From NCBI RefSeq assembly GCF_002159555.1, contig NZ_NFIV01000010.1:1-64000 (forward strand): DNA of 64,000 bases, in the 5' to 3' direction. This document shows positions 54,044 through 64,000 of this stretch, one piece after another. A program made the position numbers and the translations under genes. The stretch comes from Muribaculum sp. An289 (lineage in GTDB: Bacteria > Bacteroidota > Bacteroidia > Bacteroidales > UBA932). The notes under the pieces are model-generated. The model was not told where the DNA came from. It searched no databases and worked only from the letters and a program-made list of their open reading frames with translations. Each line of letters opens with the position of its first letter. Positions within the stretch are counted from its first letter, which is position 1.

Positions 54044-57000
54044 TTATTGCGGAGAGCCTATAAGGACTTCCAGAATCGCCTTGAACTCATTCTGGAGATT
54101 GTCAGCCAATTCATCATGCCCGGCCGTATAGAGCAGGTCGAGCACGGAAAAATAGTAATCCCTTACGAAACCGAGGTTTTCCGAAGCCGAATAATTGGCT
54201 ATGTTTTTGCCGAAAAGCTTCACCGATTCGAGAAGTTCCGTACAGAATGCGGAAGCGAGCCTGTCCGCCTTTTCATCCGCCCCTATCTTCAGGTACGCGG
54301 AAATCATATCTAAAACCGACAATTCGTTCGCCGTCCTGAGATAAGTCAGGTCGAGCGGATATTTGTCCACAGGAACACATTCGAAACTCATATCGAGTAC
54401 TTCTTCCGCCTTTTCATCCTCTCGGGCCTCGATCAGGGCGTCGGCCACCTTGACAAACATCTGGCGCTGAGGAAGCATGCCCGAGAAAGTCGAAAGATTC
54501 ATGTAATCCACGAAATAGTCGTCCTTCAGCGCATCCCACCTGTAAACGTCCTTTACCAGATGATACAGATTGTCCGGATCGTAGAAGCCGTCCGAAGAAT
54601 AGGTGGTAGAGGATTTTATAGGTACGAGCTTGTGGGTAAAGCCGTTGTATTCCAGATATGAACGGAGTCCCAGTTTCAGAGTTCCGCCGAGATTCAGCAT
54701 GTGAATCGGCCTGTCCCATTCATAATTGGAAAGCAAATCGATGATGATGAAGTCCTGTTTCGTTATGAACACATCGTTTTCAGGGATTTTCAATACGATT
54801 GAGTCCTCTATCAGATCCGCGTATTTTTCATCCACAATTCCGTATTTCAGCGCGTTTTCCTTATTGACAGGCACGACTATCTCTTTCGCCACGATACAGC
54901 TCACAGGCTTGCCGCTCGTCAGCTTTATCTTCATGTCCGGATGATTGAAAAGCCGCATGACGTCTTTTGCGGAAACCGGGCCTCCGGCCATGTCCTCGAC
55001 ATACACGACATCGTTCGTACCGTACAGATACTCCTTACGCGGAGTCGTCAGCTTGATTGCATCCGAGTTGTTTATCTTGGAACGCATCTGGTCTATGTAC
55101 CAGTCCGTACCGAGCAGGGACGTATTGACTATGCGCACATCGTTCCTTATTTCCTCTACCTCCTGGGCATACCAGAGAGGGAAGGTATCATTGTCCCCGT
55201 GGGTTATGAGGATGCCGTTCTCCCCGACCGACTCAAGCAGGTTGGCCGCCATCTCCACCGCCGTCCTGCGGTTGCTGCGGTCATGGTCGTCCCAGTTCTC
55301 GCATCCCATGATAATCGGCACCGAAAGCGAAAGCGCCACGGCCGCCCCTGCCGAAATCTCCCTGCGTTTCTTGAGCCATCTATTGAAAAGGGCATACAGG
55401 GCGAGTACTCCGAGACCTATCCATATCGAAAAGGCATAGAACGAGCCCGCGTATGCATAGTCCCTCTCCCTTACCTGCAAAGGAGGCTGGTTGAGGTAAA
55501 TCACTATCGCGATTCCCGTCATTATGAACAGGAGGAAAGTAACCCAGCAGCCCCTCCTGTCGCGGTAGAACTGGTAAAGCAATCCGGCTATTCCGAGAAT
55601 CAGAGGAAGCATGAAATAGTGGTTCTTCGCCTTGCTGTCCACTATGTAATCCGGGCCCTCGCTCTGGTCGCCGAGCCTGAGCCTGTCGATGAAGCCTATG
55701 CCCGATTCCCAGTTGCCGGCAAACGGGTCTCCCGACATCTCTCCGTGCAGGTCGTTCTGCCTTCCGGCAAAGTTCCACATGAAATATCTCCAGTACATCC
55801 AGTTCATCTGGTAATCGAAGAAGAAACTCAGATTGTCCATGAACGTAGGCTTCTTGTATTTTGCACCGGGAACGGTCTTGCCCCTGTCTCCCATATATGC
55901 CAGATACACGTTCACATGACGGTCTTCCCAACTCCACATCCTCGGGAAAAGCATCTTGCCGGACGAAGTGTATACCGGCTCGGCCGGAGCATCTGTCTTG
56001 ACATACTTGCCGTCCAGAGGAGTGTAGTACTTCTTCACCTTGTATTCATCCGAAGGTGCCCCGAAATACTGCCCGTAAACCAACGGCTGGCTCCCGTATT
56101 GCTCACGCGCGAGATACCTTATCAGAGTAAACGGATTGTCAGGCTGGTACTCGTTCGTAGGGGTATTTGCAGAAGACCTTATGATTACTATCGAAAACAG
56201 GGAAAAGCCTATGGTGATGGCGGTAAAACAGAGAAGCACCAGGTTCGCCATCGCCTTTCCGCTTCTCATCGTCCTGAAAAGTCCCCAGAAACAGAGGGCG
56301 AGCAGCACGACCATGAAGAAAACGGCCCCGGTATTGAACGGAAGAGAGAAGGAGTTGACAAACAGCAAGTCGACATAGGCCGCCAGCTTAGGCAGCAACG
56401 GTATGACACCGTATAGTATTACCGCGAGCAGGATTACGGAAACGACGAAATATTTCACTCCCTGCCAGAAAGTGATTCTGTCCCTTTTCCTGTAAATATA
56501 AATGAAAACAAGGGCCGGGATGGTAAGCAGGTTCAGCAGATGCACCCCTATCGAAAGTCCCATCAGAAGCGAAATCAGCACGATCCACCTGTTGGCATAA
56601 GGCTCGTCCGCCTGGTCGTACCAGGCAAACATCGCCCAGAAGACCATCGCGGTAAGGAGGGACGACATCGCATAGACCTCGGCCTCCACCGCCGAAAACC
56701 AGAAAGTATCCGAAAAACAGTAGGCCATCGCACCCACGACACCGGCACCGAATACAGCTATGGCCGATGCCACCGAATAGGTGCCGTTCTGTTCACGGAC
56801 GATAATCCTCCTCGCAAGGTGTACAATCGTAAGATAGAGGAAAAATATCGTAAGTCCGGAGCAAATCGCGCTCATCGCATTCACCGCCATGGCGGCGTTC
56901 TCCGGAGAGGCGAACATGGTAAAGAATCTCGCAAAAAGCTGGAAGACAGGGTTTCCCGGCGGGTGCCCGACTTCGAGTTTGTATGATGAGGCTATGAACT

Positions 57001-57118
57001 CGCCGCAATCCCAGAAACTGGCCGTCGGCTCTATCGTCAGCAAGTATACCAATGAGGAAGCCGCAAGAACGACAGCGGCGATAATCCTGTTGACAAGAGT
57101 AAATCTCTTATTATCCAT
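54044..57118 (-). CDS. DUF2723 polytopic membrane protein (GT-C-like)
   Basis: A 1024-residue protein. About a dozen N-terminal helices with the family motif [24 protein letters not shown], then a second hydrophobic block and a long soluble C-terminal part (~620-1024) beginning near [24 protein letters not shown]2723 proteins are related to protein O-mannosyltransferases and thought to glycosylate surface proteins. The start at 57118 (MDNKRFTL) is preferred: a GTG 36 bases upstream would coincide with the transcription start set by the box at 57162-57169. Confidence 0.9.
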   Translation of the reverse strand: MDNKRFTLVNRIIAAVVLAASSLVYLLTIEPTASFWDCGEFIASSYKLEVGHPPGNPVFQLFARFFTMFASPENAAMAVNAMSAICSGLTIFFLYLTIVHLARRIIVREQNGTYSVASAIAVFGAGVVGAMAYCFSDTFWFSAVEAEVYAMSSLLTAMVFWAMFAWYDQADEPYANRWIVLISLLMGLSIGVHLLNLLTIPALVFIYIYRKRDRITFWQGVKYFVVSVILLAVILYGVIPLLPKLAAYVDLLFVNSFSLPFNTGAVFFMVVLLALCFWGLFRTMRSGKAMANLVLLCFTAITIGFSLFSIVIIRSSANTPTNEYQPDNPFTLIRYLAREQYGSQPLVYGQYFGAPSDEYKVKKYYTPLDGKYVKTDAPAEPVYTSSGKMLFPRMWSWEDRHVNVYLAYMGDRGKTVPGAKYKKPTFMDNLSFFFDYQMNWMYWRYFMWNFAGRQNDLHGEMSGDPFAGNWESGIGFIDRLRLGDQSEGPDYIVDSKAKNHYFMLPLILGIAGLLYQFYRDRRGCWVTFLLFIMTGIAIVIYLNQPPLQVRERDYAYAGSFYAFSIWIGLGVLALYALFNRWLKKRREISAGAAVALSLSVPIIMGCENWDDHDRSNRRTAVEMAANLLESVGENGILITHGDNDTFPLWYAQEVEEIRNDVRIVNTSLLGTDWYIDQMRSKINNSDAIKLTTPRKEYLYGTNDVVYVEDMAGGPVSAKDVMRLFNHPDMKIKLTSGKPVSCIVAKEIVVPVNKENALKYGIVDEKYADLIEDSIVLKIPENDVFITKQDFIIIDLLSNYEWDRPIHMLNLGGTLKLGLRSYLEYNGFTHKLVPIKSSTTYSSDGFYDPDNLYHLVKDVYRWDALKDDYFVDYMNLSTFSGMLPQRQMFVKVADALIEAREDEKAEEVLDMSFECVPVDKYPLDLTYLRTANELSVLDMISAYLKIGADEKADRLASAFCTELLESVKLFGKNIANYSASENLGFVRDYYFSVLDLLYTAGHDELADNLQNEFKAILEVLIGSPQ

Positions 57119-57161
57119 GTACTGATGCGTATTTTGTTTATTCCAATATTCCACAAATATG

Positions 57162-57218
57162 CAAATATAACAACTGTTTCCGATTTTCCGGAAAACTTGA
57201 CGGATTTTTCTTAATTTT
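57162..57218. promoter_or_regulatory. Divergent promoter boxes, DUF2723 and yciH
   Basis: Minus-strand TATATTTG (57162-57169) serves the DUF2723 gene; plus-strand TAATTTTG (57211-57218) serves yciH. Each excludes a longer alternative start for its gene. Confidence 0.6.
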
Positions 57219-57237
57219 GCAAGAAAGATACGAAGCG

Positions 57238-57582
57238 ATGTCAGACAACAGTTGGAAAAAAAGGACAGGGGTTGTCTATTCGACCGACCCTGATTTCAAA
57301 TATACCGAATACGCGGAGGAGGAGCCGGAAACCCTCGAACCGGGAAAACAGAAACTGACCGTGGGCATAGACCGCAGAAACCGTTCAGGAAAACAGGTCA
57401 CGCTGATAACGGGTTTTGTCGGCAGGGAGGAAGACCTTGCCGCCCTCGGGAAAATGCTGAAGACCAAGTGCGGCGTCGGGGGAAGCGTCAAAGACGGGGA
57501 AATCCTCATCCAGGGAGACTTCCGGGACAAGGTGACAGAATTGCTGACCGCAGCGGGTTACAAAGCGAAAAGGGGTAACTGA
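57238..57582 (+). CDS. yciH: SUI1/YciH family translation factor
   Basis: A 114-residue eIF1-like protein. The SUI1 core is seen as [43 protein letters not shown]. In bacteria it influences start-codon fidelity. The start at 57238 (MSDNSWKK) fits the family; the TTG at 57217 lies on the promoter box. Probably co-transcribed with the next gene (5-base gap). Confidence 0.93.
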   Translation: MSDNSWKKRTGVVYSTDPDFKYTEYAEEEPETLEPGKQKLTVGIDRRNRSGKQVTLITGFVGREEDLAALGKMLKTKCGVGGSVKDGEILIQGDFRDKVTELLTAAGYKAKRGN

Positions 57583-57587
57583 AAATC

Positions 57588-58388
57588 ATGGAAGACAACG
57601 TTTTCCACAGCGACACACTGGAATATCGGACCGACAGCGCTACGACATGCCGGAGCATAGCGGAGGCCTGGGGAGGCCGGCTGTGCGAAAGCGTGCCGGC
57701 AGACGGAGGAACGACGGACGAAGATAAATTCTTCACGGCGGAATGGGGGGATTCGGCCTGGATCCAGGGGACAATAGCGGCAACATTGCTCATATTACTG
57801 GTATCGCTCAGGAAAATCGTGGCCATAACGCCTTCGCTCCTTGGTGCCTTCGTGCGCGTAAAGGAAAACTTCAACATCGAGGACAGCCTGCATATCCGCA
57901 CGACAAGGAACAGGGTGGCCCTGATTTCGGTACTGTCCATGACCATAATCGGGGCAAGATACAGACTGATACCATACGCACTTCCCGGAATCGGGCAGAG
58001 TCCGGAAGCCATGCTTGCAATCACGGCCTCATTCATAATCATGCTCTGGGCATACCGCACGGCGGCAACTGCCGTTTTCATAAGGACCGCGGGAAAGGAA
58101 CGCACATACAAGGTCGCAAGAGGGACCTCCTACACATATTTTACCATTGCGACGGCCTTCGCATACATAATCGCCGCCTGCTTCTATGTTTTCGGAGGGA
58201 AAGACCCGGAAATGGCCCGCAAAGCCATTCTGGCGGGGCTCGCGCTGGTATATCTGATTTTTTTTATCCGCGAAATACAAATTTTCATACAAACTTCCCG
58301 CTCTGCATATTCTACTTTTTTGTACCTTTGCACCCTTGAAATAATTCCGGCCGCCATTGTCGTTCTACCGGCATTGCTGCTGAAATGA
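57588..58388 (+). CDS. DUF4271 membrane protein
   Basis: A 266-residue protein. A soluble N-terminal ~60 residues is followed by about six or seven helices. The type, directly before hemD and rnpA, is a fixed neighbourhood in Bacteroidota, and the C-terminal FIREIQIFIQTSRSAYSTFLYLC with LEIIPAA fits DUF4271. Function unknown; possibly membrane or heme related by context. Confidence 0.8.
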   Translation: MEDNVFHSDTLEYRTDSATTCRSIAEAWGGRLCESVPADGGTTDEDKFFTAEWGDSAWIQGTIAATLLILLVSLRKIVAITPSLLGAFVRVKENFNIEDSLHIRTTRNRVALISVLSMTIIGARYRLIPYALPGIGQSPEAMLAITASFIIMLWAYRTAATAVFIRTAGKERTYKVARGTSYTYFTIATAFAYIIAACFYVFGGKDPEMARKAILAGLALVYLIFFIREIQIFIQTSRSAYSTFLYLCTLEIIPAAIVVLPALLLK

Positions 58389-58444
58389 TTTCGACAGAAA
58401 ATTTTTTATAATGTTTGCATAAAAGATTTTTGTTATAACCGGAC

Positions 58445-59194
58445 ATGAAAATAGAAAAAATACTTATTGCCCAGCCGGCTCCCGCCAACGGGTCGCCGTA
58501 CAATGAGATTGTTTCGAAATATGGAGTAGAGGTCGATTTTCATCCTTTTTGCAAACTGGAAACCATTTCCGCAAGGGAATTCAGGGCGCAGAGGATTTCA
58601 ATCCTCGACTATACTGCCATAGTGTTCACGGGAAGAACCACTATCGATTCGTTTTTCAAAATCTGCGAAGAACTCAGGATAACCATTCCGGACTCGATGA
58701 AATACTTCTGCGTATCCGAGGCCGTGGCAATGTACCTCCAGAAACATATCGTCTACCGCAAACGCAAGGTGTTCTACGGAGACGGCACCCCATCCTCGAT
58801 AATATCGCTGATAGGGCCGAAGCACAAGGGGGAGAAATTCCTGATCGCCCAGTCGGACAATGCGAGCCATGACCTCGAAAACATGCTCGCTGCGGCAGGC
58901 CTTGAAACGAAAACGGCCGTTTTCATAAAGACAGTGTACACCGACCTGAAAGCGATAGATATGAGCCGCTATCAGATGATTGTATTTTACAATCCGTCCG
59001 ATATCAAGTCCCTGTTCGAGTCATACCCGGATTTCAAGCAGGAGGGCATGCTTTTCGCGACCTTCGGAAAGCCGACTGCAAAGGCCATGTCCGAATACGG
59101 ACTGAGCGTGGAAGTCGAGGCCCCTACTCCGGAAGCCCCGTCCATTGCACGGGCACTGAGCCTGTACTTCGCATCGCATCATGATGAAAACTGA
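58445..59194 (+). CDS. hemD: Uroporphyrinogen-III synthase-like protein
   Basis: A 249-residue two-domain protein of the HemD fold: IAQPAPANGSPY, IVFTGRTTIDSFF, YFCVSEAVAMYLQ and the closing FATFGKPTAKAMSEYGL. HemD closes the tetrapyrrole ring in heme synthesis. No other heme genes are in the window, and some Bacteroidota homologues may have other roles. Overlaps rnpA by 14 bases. Confidence 0.85.
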   Translation: MKIEKILIAQPAPANGSPYNEIVSKYGVEVDFHPFCKLETISAREFRAQRISILDYTAIVFTGRTTIDSFFKICEELRITIPDSMKYFCVSEAVAMYLQKHIVYRKRKVFYGDGTPSSIISLIGPKHKGEKFLIAQSDNASHDLENMLAAAGLETKTAVFIKTVYTDLKAIDMSRYQMIVFYNPSDIKSLFESYPDFKQEGMLFATFGKPTAKAMSEYGLSVEVEAPTPEAPSIARALSLYFASHHDEN

Positions 59195-59630
59195 TGCGGA
59201 CGTACCGCGGCCGCCCGACAGAAAGTTCCGCAAATCCGAGCGAATATACTTGAAGAACGACATGCAGAGGCTCTTCAAGGAGGGAAAATACATTTTCGCC
59301 GGAGGGTTCAAATGCTGTTTCAAGAGCCGCAACGGGAAAAAAGTCAACAGGCTGATGATATCGGTCCCGAAAAAATCATTCAAACGGGCCGTAAAAAGGA
59401 ACCTGCTGAAAAGAAGGATAAGGGAAGCATACCGCATGAACAAGGAACTCCTTCCCGTAACGGAAGAAGGGTGCGACATGCTTATCATATATATGGGTAA
59501 AGATGTACGGCAATCGGAAGATATCGGAAACGGGGTCAGGGAACTCCTCTCAAAACTCGCGGAGCCGGTCCGCGGGATGGAAGGGCACAGTAAGGAAAAC
59601 GGCGGCTCTTCCCCTGATAGCCTTGGTTAG
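59181..59630 (+). CDS. rnpA: Ribonuclease P protein component
   Basis: A 149-residue basic protein that helps the RNase P RNA mature tRNA 5' ends. The RNR signature [18 protein letters not shown] and [13 protein letters not shown] are intact. Longer than usual at the C-terminus, where it overlaps yidD. Confidence 0.95.
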   Translation: MMKTDADVPRPPDRKFRKSERIYLKNDMQRLFKEGKYIFAGGFKCCFKSRNGKKVNRLMISVPKKSFKRAVKRNLLKRRIREAYRMNKELLPVTEEGCDMLIIYMGKDVRQSEDIGNGVRELLSKLAEPVRGMEGHSKENGGSSPDSLG

Positions 59631-59811
59631 ATTCTACCAGCTGTGCATTTCCCCGCTGAAACCGCCGACATGCAGATTTACACCCACCTGTTCGACATAC
59701 ACATTGCAGGCCCTCAGAAAATACGGGCCGCTGAAAGGAGGATGGCTGGCCCTGAAAAGGATACTGAGATGCCATCCCTGGGGAGGTTCCGGCTATGATC
59801 CGGTACCGTAA
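59503..59811 (+). CDS. yidD: Membrane protein insertion efficiency factor YidD
   Basis: The family core is [35 protein letters not shown] and [17 protein letters not shown]. YidD assists membrane protein insertion together with YidC. The only ATG (59503) lies inside rnpA and gives 30 extra residues; the true start may be an unusual codon closer to 59580-59625. The start is therefore uncertain, the gene is not. Confidence 0.88.
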   Translation: MYGNRKISETGSGNSSQNSRSRSAGWKGTVRKTAALPLIALVRFYQLCISPLKPPTCRFTPTCSTYTLQALRKYGPLKGGWLALKRILRCHPWGGSGYDPVP

Positions 59812-59875
59812 GAACATATATGCCGCATTCACGGCAACCGTGGCGGCCGCCGTATTCCTTCTGGCCTGCGCATGA
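59795..59875 (+). CDS. 26-aa lipoprotein-leader-like peptide
   Basis: The frame [20 protein letters not shown] then FLLACA ends at TGA 59873-59875. It looks like a lipoprotein signal peptide stopping right after the lipobox cysteine, and it overlaps the yidD stop by 17 bases. It may be the remnant of a gene whose body was lost, or a tiny lipopeptide. Confidence 0.35.
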   Translation: MIRYRKNIYAAFTATVAAAVFLLACA

Positions 59876-59904
59876 TTGCATACGTGCAGGACGCGGCTTT
59901 TTTT

Positions 59905-60618
59905 TTATTTTTTCCTTCCGGCCACCGCAAGCAGTACCCCGAGGACCACACCGAGCAAAGCCGCGAACAAAGGCCTCGCTCCTGCCGGCAAAAGGAAAGT
60001 CACCGTATGGGCCGGAAACCAGAACAGGGGTATTGTTTTCTTGAACACGAAACCCCACTGGGCCTTCCAGTCGATTCTCGAAAACACGGCAGCCATAGGG
60101 ATAGGACGTATCAGGGCCTTCAGGGAACCTTTGTTGTCGGCAATGTGTATGTCCGTAATCTTGTGCAATGTCATGAAGACCGGGGCGAAAATCGAGTTCA
60201 TCGCCACCGATATGCAGAAAGCCACAAGTACTTTCCCCCAAGTCAGACCGCCTGCAAAATCGGCCCCAGCATCACTGTAACCCATATATTCGAGGAAGAC
60301 AGGGACACCATTCGAGAAAATAATCATGGCCATATTGATACCCATGCCGAGTATTCCCCACACTATCATCTTAGGCACCACGCCGAATCCCTCGGGACAG
60401 TAACGACCGCGGCTGATTCTTGCCCCGAGCATCTCCCCGAGCGTGGAAAGAAGTGCGAACTTGATGAAGCTCATGACCATTCCATGAGCCGAATTGAAAG
60501 TTTCGTATACTTCGTAAAGCGGCCTTATCAGAAAAAAGGGCAGGAAAACCAGCAGCAATACGGCAGCGAAAAGCAAATCGTATCTGTTCAAACGCATAAC
60601 GGGTCCGTCAGAATGCAT
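59905..60618 (-). CDS. Mpv17/PMP22-like membrane protein
   Basis: A 237-residue protein with about five helices. IPLFWFPAHTVTFLLP and LEYMGYSDAGADFAGGLTWGK recall the Mpv17/PMP22 family, whose bacterial function is unknown. An ATG at 60597 (MRLNRYDLL) is an alternative start. It overlaps the preceding gene by 11 bases and forms a two-gene operon with it. Confidence 0.65.
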   Translation of the reverse strand: MHSDGPVMRLNRYDLLFAAVLLLVFLPFFLIRPLYEVYETFNSAHGMVMSFIKFALLSTLGEMLGARISRGRYCPEGFGVVPKMIVWGILGMGINMAMIIFSNGVPVFLEYMGYSDAGADFAGGLTWGKVLVAFCISVAMNSIFAPVFMTLHKITDIHIADNKGSLKALIRPIPMAAVFSRIDWKAQWGFVFKKTIPLFWFPAHTVTFLLPAGARPLFAALLGVVLGVLLAVAGRKK

Positions 60619-61099
60619 ATCTTACCGAAACAGCAGGAACCAGACCGGAATAAAGCGCCGTATCCCAGAATCTCGCCCCGTTGCTATTGACCCCGAAGCC
60701 GAAGATAGGGCGGAAGCTTGCGCCCAACTGAAGTCCGAAGTCGAAAGTGTAGTGAAACCCTACCTGTCCGGTCACACCCATGACGAAACCACGCTGATAG
60801 CCCAAAGACAATCCCGGGCCGGCGAACCACTCCCACTCGCCGCGTGCGGTCCAGACCGGTTTTGCAAAAACGAAGTTGTAGGTTCCCGTAACCACGGCGC
60901 CGACTCCGCCCCAGTAGGCGAGACCGAAATCCGCCTCGAAGAAATTAGGAAAACCGTTCTGGCCGGCAGCCACTGAATGCTGGTAACTTGCTTCAAGCCC
61001 GAAAGATCCCCATCTTCCGCCGATGGCCTTGGGCTGTGCATTTGAAATGGCAGGGATGCAAAGAATCAGAGCCGCTGCAATGAAAATCATCTTTTTCAT
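60608..61099 (-). CDS. Small secreted outer-membrane-type protein
   Basis: A 163-residue protein with a signal peptide ending at NAQ (residue ~21). Strands rich in Gly, Tyr and Phe (GLEASYQHSVAAG, GPGLSLGYQRGFVMGVTGQVG) end in AVSVRYAF, a barrel-type C-terminus. No family assigned. Confidence 0.7.
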   Translation of the reverse strand: MKKMIFIAAALILCIPAISNAQPKAIGGRWGSFGLEASYQHSVAAGQNGFPNFFEADFGLAYWGGVGAVVTGTYNFVFAKPVWTARGEWEWFAGPGLSLGYQRGFVMGVTGQVGFHYTFDFGLQLGASFRPIFGFGVNSNGARFWDTALYSGLVPAVSVRYAF

Positions 61100-61201
61100 G
61101 ATATTTTTTTATTAAAATAATACTTCAATTCTGGCAACAGGAAGCAAAAGTAAACAATTATTTCGGTTTTATACGTAACTTGCCGGCAATTAAAACGGAT
61201 T

Positions 61202-61672
61202 ATGGACAACACAAGGATTCTTTTCGTGTGCCTGGGAAACATCTGCCGCTCTCCGGCGGCAGAAGAGATACTGCGCACAATCACAAGAAAGGCGGGCAAG
61301 GACTGGAAGATAGACTCGGCCGGGACCTATTCGGGACATAAGGGAGAACTTCCTGACAGAAGGATGCATGCGGCCGCCGGGAAGAGGGGATACTCCCTCA
61401 CCCACAGGGCAAGGCCCGTAAGCATCGTGGATTTTCTGGATTTCGACATGATAGTCGCCATGGATGATGACAACTATGAAACGCTGCGGATGATGGCTCC
61501 GGATACCGAAAGCGAAAACAAAGTCGTACGAATCAGGGATTTCTTCAACGAAGACCGCACCGACACATACGTACCCGACCCGTATTATTCGGGAAGGGAG
61601 GGGTTCGAATACGTCCTGGACTTGCTCGAAGAAGCCTGCGAAAACATCGCCAACGGCAAACGCAACTCTTGA
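61202..61672 (+). CDS. Low-molecular-weight protein tyrosine phosphatase
   Basis: A 156-residue phosphatase. The P-loop VCLGNICRSP (Cys nucleophile and Arg) is at ~9-18 and the general acid in VPDPYYSGREGF near the C-terminus. Possible targets include tyrosine kinases of capsule synthesis; none is nearby. Confidence 0.95.
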   Translation: MDNTRILFVCLGNICRSPAAEEILRTITRKAGKDWKIDSAGTYSGHKGELPDRRMHAAAGKRGYSLTHRARPVSIVDFLDFDMIVAMDDDNYETLRMMAPDTESENKVVRIRDFFNEDRTDTYVPDPYYSGREGFEYVLDLLEEACENIANGKRNS

Positions 61673-61687
61673 ACGGTAACGCGCCTC

Positions 61688-63841
61688 TTAGGAAGATTTC
61701 CGACCGGACTTCTTTCCTCCGGATTTTCTTTCCCCGGATTTCCGGCCTTCTGATTTCCGCCCTTCTGATTTCCGCCCTTCGGGCTGCCGGCCGGAAGCTC
61801 CGGCGGCCTTGTCATTATGCTCTTCGAGCTGTATCAGTTCGAAATCGAGAAGCCTCTGTTCAAGATTGGCACGGGTGACCTTGATTCTCACCCTGTCCCC
61901 GAGCACGAAGACACGGCGGGAACGTTTTCCTATTATCCGGTAATTTTTCTCATCGAATTCATAATAGTCTCCGGCTATGTCCCTGAGGGCCACCATGCCT
62001 TCGATTTTCGTCGGATCGATTTCCACATACATGCCCCAATCGGTAAGCCCGGAAATCATCCCGTCGTACTCATATCCGACCTTGTCCTGCATGAATTCCA
62101 CCAGTTTGTACTTTATGCTGGTGCGTTCCGCATCCGCCGCCACCTGCTCGCGCTGGGAACAGTATTCGCAAAGCTCCTCGTAATGTTTTTTGCTCTGGGA
62201 ACGTCCGCCTTCGAGATATTTTGCAAGAAGACGGTGTACCATCATGTCCGGATACCTTCTGATAGGGGAGGTAAAATGCGTATAATATCTGAAAGCGAGC
62301 CCGTAATGGCCGCAATTGTCCGTAGTATAATGCGCCCGGGCCATGCATCTCAACGCCAGCATCTCAATGACATCCGACTCCGGTTTTCCTTCCGCCTCCT
62401 TGAACAGGCTGTTCAGCGAGCCCGCTATATCCCGCCCATTGTCGGTCGGGCCGAGCTTATATCCGAAATTGCTTACGAATGACCTAAGTGAATCGAGTTT
62501 GTCCGCATTCGGCTCCTCATGCACACGGTACACGAAAGTCTTCTTCAGTTTTGCTACCACGGTGGCCACAGTCCTGTTTGCCAGCAGCATGAACTCCTCT
62601 ATCAGCCAATTGGCCTCCTTGGACACTTTCTGACGGACATCGACAGGACGGCCTTTCTCGTCGACGATTACCTTCATCTCGGGCCGGTCGAAACTGATTG
62701 CGCCGTCTGCAAAACGGGCCTCCCTCAGTTTCATCGCTATTGAGAAAGAAGCGGTTATGGCCTCTTTCAATGCCGGATACAGAGGATTGTCCGGACGGGG
62801 ATCGAATTCGGTATAAGTTTCAGGTACGACACCTTCGATGATTCTCTGTGCCGCATCGTAATCGAAACGGAAATCGGAGCGGATTACGGTACGGCCCATC
62901 CAGCGGTCCGTCACCGCACCCTTTTCGTTCATCACGAATACGACCGAAAAACAGAGTTTGTCTTCACCCGGACGGAGGGAGCACAGCTTGTTGGAAAGTA
63001 TTTCCGGCAGCATCGGGACGGTCCTGTCCACAAGATATACCGAAGTGCCGCGGCTCAAGGCCTCCTTATCCACCGTAGAACCCGGACGGACATAATGCGT
63101 GACATCGGCTATATGTACCCCTATTTCCCAAAGGCCGTTGCCAGTCCTGCGCACCGAAAGGGCGTCATCGAAATCCTTGGCATCGAACGGGTCTATGGTG
63201 AAAGTAAGCACATCGCGGAAATCCTTTCTCTTCGAAAATTCCGCCTCGTTCAAGTCGTCGCCTATGGCATCGGCGGCAGCCTCCACCTGGGCGCTGAAAC
63301 GGTAAGGCAATTCATATTCCGCCAGAATGGCATGCATTTCGGTATCGTTCTCGCCTGGGAGCCCGAGCACATCCACTATTTCACCGACCGGCTCCGGATC
63401 CCTCCTGTCCCAACGCACGATGCGGACTGCGACCTTGGCTCCAGAAGAAGCCCCGGTACGGAGCACCTCAGTATAAGGCACCGATATGTCATACGGCATT
63501 ACACGGCTCTCCATGAGCACCCATGCCTTTTCGCCCACGACCTGGAGAATGCCGACGAAAGGTTTTCTGGAACGCTCCACTATGGCAATTACCTCGCCCT
63601 CACGATGGAGGGAAGAACGCCTCCCTTTCCGGACATTTTCCTTTCTGCCTTTCTTTTTGCGGACAACGACCCTGACCAGGTCCCCGTTCAATGCGCCGCG
63701 CATTTTCGATGGTTTCACGAAAATGTCTTCTTCCTCGCCTTCTACTATGACAAAACCGCTGCCTTCGCGTGTCATCTGAATTTTTCCGACAAACTCCTGC
63801 ACCGGAGACCTATCGTTCCTGTCCGATTTTTTCTTAACCAT
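61688..63841 (-). CDS. rnr: Ribonuclease R
   Basis: A 717-residue 3'-5' exoribonuclease. Cold-shock-like N-domains (GKIQMTREGSGFVIVEG), the RNB catalytic domain with TIDPFDAKDFDDALS (the acidic Mg site) and YTHFTSPIRRYPDMMVHR, and a C-terminal S1 domain. The tail is a lysine/serine-rich run of SEGRK/SGGKK repeats. The start at 63841 (MVKKKSDRND) is chosen because the TAATTTTG box at 63862-63869 lies inside the longer frame. Confidence 0.95.
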   Translation of the reverse strand: MVKKKSDRNDRSPVQEFVGKIQMTREGSGFVIVEGEEEDIFVKPSKMRGALNGDLVRVVVRKKKGRKENVRKGRRSSLHREGEVIAIVERSRKPFVGILQVVGEKAWVLMESRVMPYDISVPYTEVLRTGASSGAKVAVRIVRWDRRDPEPVGEIVDVLGLPGENDTEMHAILAEYELPYRFSAQVEAAADAIGDDLNEAEFSKRKDFRDVLTFTIDPFDAKDFDDALSVRRTGNGLWEIGVHIADVTHYVRPGSTVDKEALSRGTSVYLVDRTVPMLPEILSNKLCSLRPGEDKLCFSVVFVMNEKGAVTDRWMGRTVIRSDFRFDYDAAQRIIEGVVPETYTEFDPRPDNPLYPALKEAITASFSIAMKLREARFADGAISFDRPEMKVIVDEKGRPVDVRQKVSKEANWLIEEFMLLANRTVATVVAKLKKTFVYRVHEEPNADKLDSLRSFVSNFGYKLGPTDNGRDIAGSLNSLFKEAEGKPESDVIEMLALRCMARAHYTTDNCGHYGLAFRYYTHFTSPIRRYPDMMVHRLLAKYLEGGRSQSKKHYEELCEYCSQREQVAADAERTSIKYKLVEFMQDKVGYEYDGMISGLTDWGMYVEIDPTKIEGMVALRDIAGDYYEFDEKNYRIIGKRSRRVFVLGDRVRIKVTRANLEQRLLDFELIQLEEHNDKAAGASGRQPEGRKSEGRKSEGRKSGERKSGGKKSGRKSS

Positions 63842-63861
63842 ATAGTTCTGCATTATTTTTG

Positions 63862-63898
63862 CAAAATTACCATTTTTGGCCACAAATACGTAAATTTG
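63862..63898. promoter_or_regulatory. Divergent promoter boxes, rnr and gpmI
   Basis: Minus-strand TAATTTTG (63862-63869) for rnr and plus-strand TAAATTTG (63891-63898) for gpmI. A dyad CACAAAT-ACGTAA-ATTTGTG (63881-63900) overlaps the gpmI box. Confidence 0.55.
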
Positions 63899-63922
63899 TG
63901 CCGATTTTCAAAATAAATATAT

Positions 63923-64000
63923 ATGGAAAAGAAAGTGCTATTGATGATTCTCGATGGATGGGGAGAAGGGAAAAAAGACAAATCCAATGCAATTTATACC
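63923..64000 (+). CDS. gpmI: 2,3-bisphosphoglycerate-independent phosphoglycerate mutase, 5' end
   Basis: Only 26 codons lie in the window: MEKKVLLMILDGWGEGKKDK and onward. VLLMILDGWG is the metal-binding N-terminus of cofactor-independent phosphoglycerate mutase, a glycolytic enzyme. The rest is beyond the right edge. Confidence 0.9.
   Translation, partial: MEKKVLLMILDGWGEGKKDKSNAIYT

Overview
The window is a contiguous piece of a Bacteroidales chromosome, probably a gut commensal. The evidence is the Bacteroidota-type promoter box TAnnTTTG ahead of many genes, an almost complete lack of Shine-Dalgarno sequences (groEL is the exception), Bacteroidota-specific families (DUF2723, DUF4271, OprP-like porin, FN3 and lamin-tail lipoproteins), and host-glycan glycosidases (GH84, GH29). 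A Rikenellaceae/Alistipes-like host is a guess from gene content only. Most of the chromosome has moderate GC. Two stretches (about 1.5-8.3 kb and 24.8-26.5 kb) are clearly AT-richer and look acquired.

Layout: 0.3-1.5 kb, an IntDOT-like tyrosine recombinase followed by a 187-bp imperfect palindrome. 2.3-8.1 kb, a compact AT-rich six-gene operon: Xre controller, a fused m5C+m6A DNA methyltransferase, an HNH restriction endonuclease and three unrecognised genes, the last two being a coupled cytosolic/membrane pair. 8.3-14.7 kb, housekeeping (tsaE, rsmE, tsaC-like, rhomboid, mutL). 14.8-15.75 kb, a repeat-rich intergenic region (MITE-like element, 84-bp repeats). 15.8-24.4 kb, surface lipoproteins, a porin/lamin-tail/phosphoesterase operon, ispF and a GH84 hexosaminidase. 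24.5-26.6 kb, tRNA-Gln and tRNA-Met followed by a small island with VapXD-like and HigBA toxin-antitoxin pairs, bounded by a 142-bp duplication of the tRNA-Met 3' half. 27.3-31.3 kb, a GH29 fucosidase and a transglutaminase lipoprotein. 31.3-32.4 kb, another repeat-rich gap ending in a perfect 11 x 14-bp array. 32.4-38.3 kb, cutC, a LysR/YeiH pair, a decayed TPR lipoprotein gene, a BASS transporter and a DJ-1 protein. 38.3-43.6 kb, a candidate small gene with its own promoter and terminator, groESL, tadA and tRNA-Gln(UUG). 43.7-54 kb, a Na/Pi transporter, a large metalloprotease/propeller/barrel protein, pnuC, uvrC and an OlsF-like acyltransferase. 54-64 kb, a DUF2723 protein, yciH, DUF4271-hemD-rnpA-yidD, rnr and the start of gpmI.

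The best candidates for undescribed biology are the six-gene restriction operon with its uncharacterised tail, the tRNA-bounded toxin-antitoxin island that has no integrase, and the intergenic repeats, above all an 84-bp-period hairpin repeat found at two loci. All calls come from reading motifs and context; no database search was possible.
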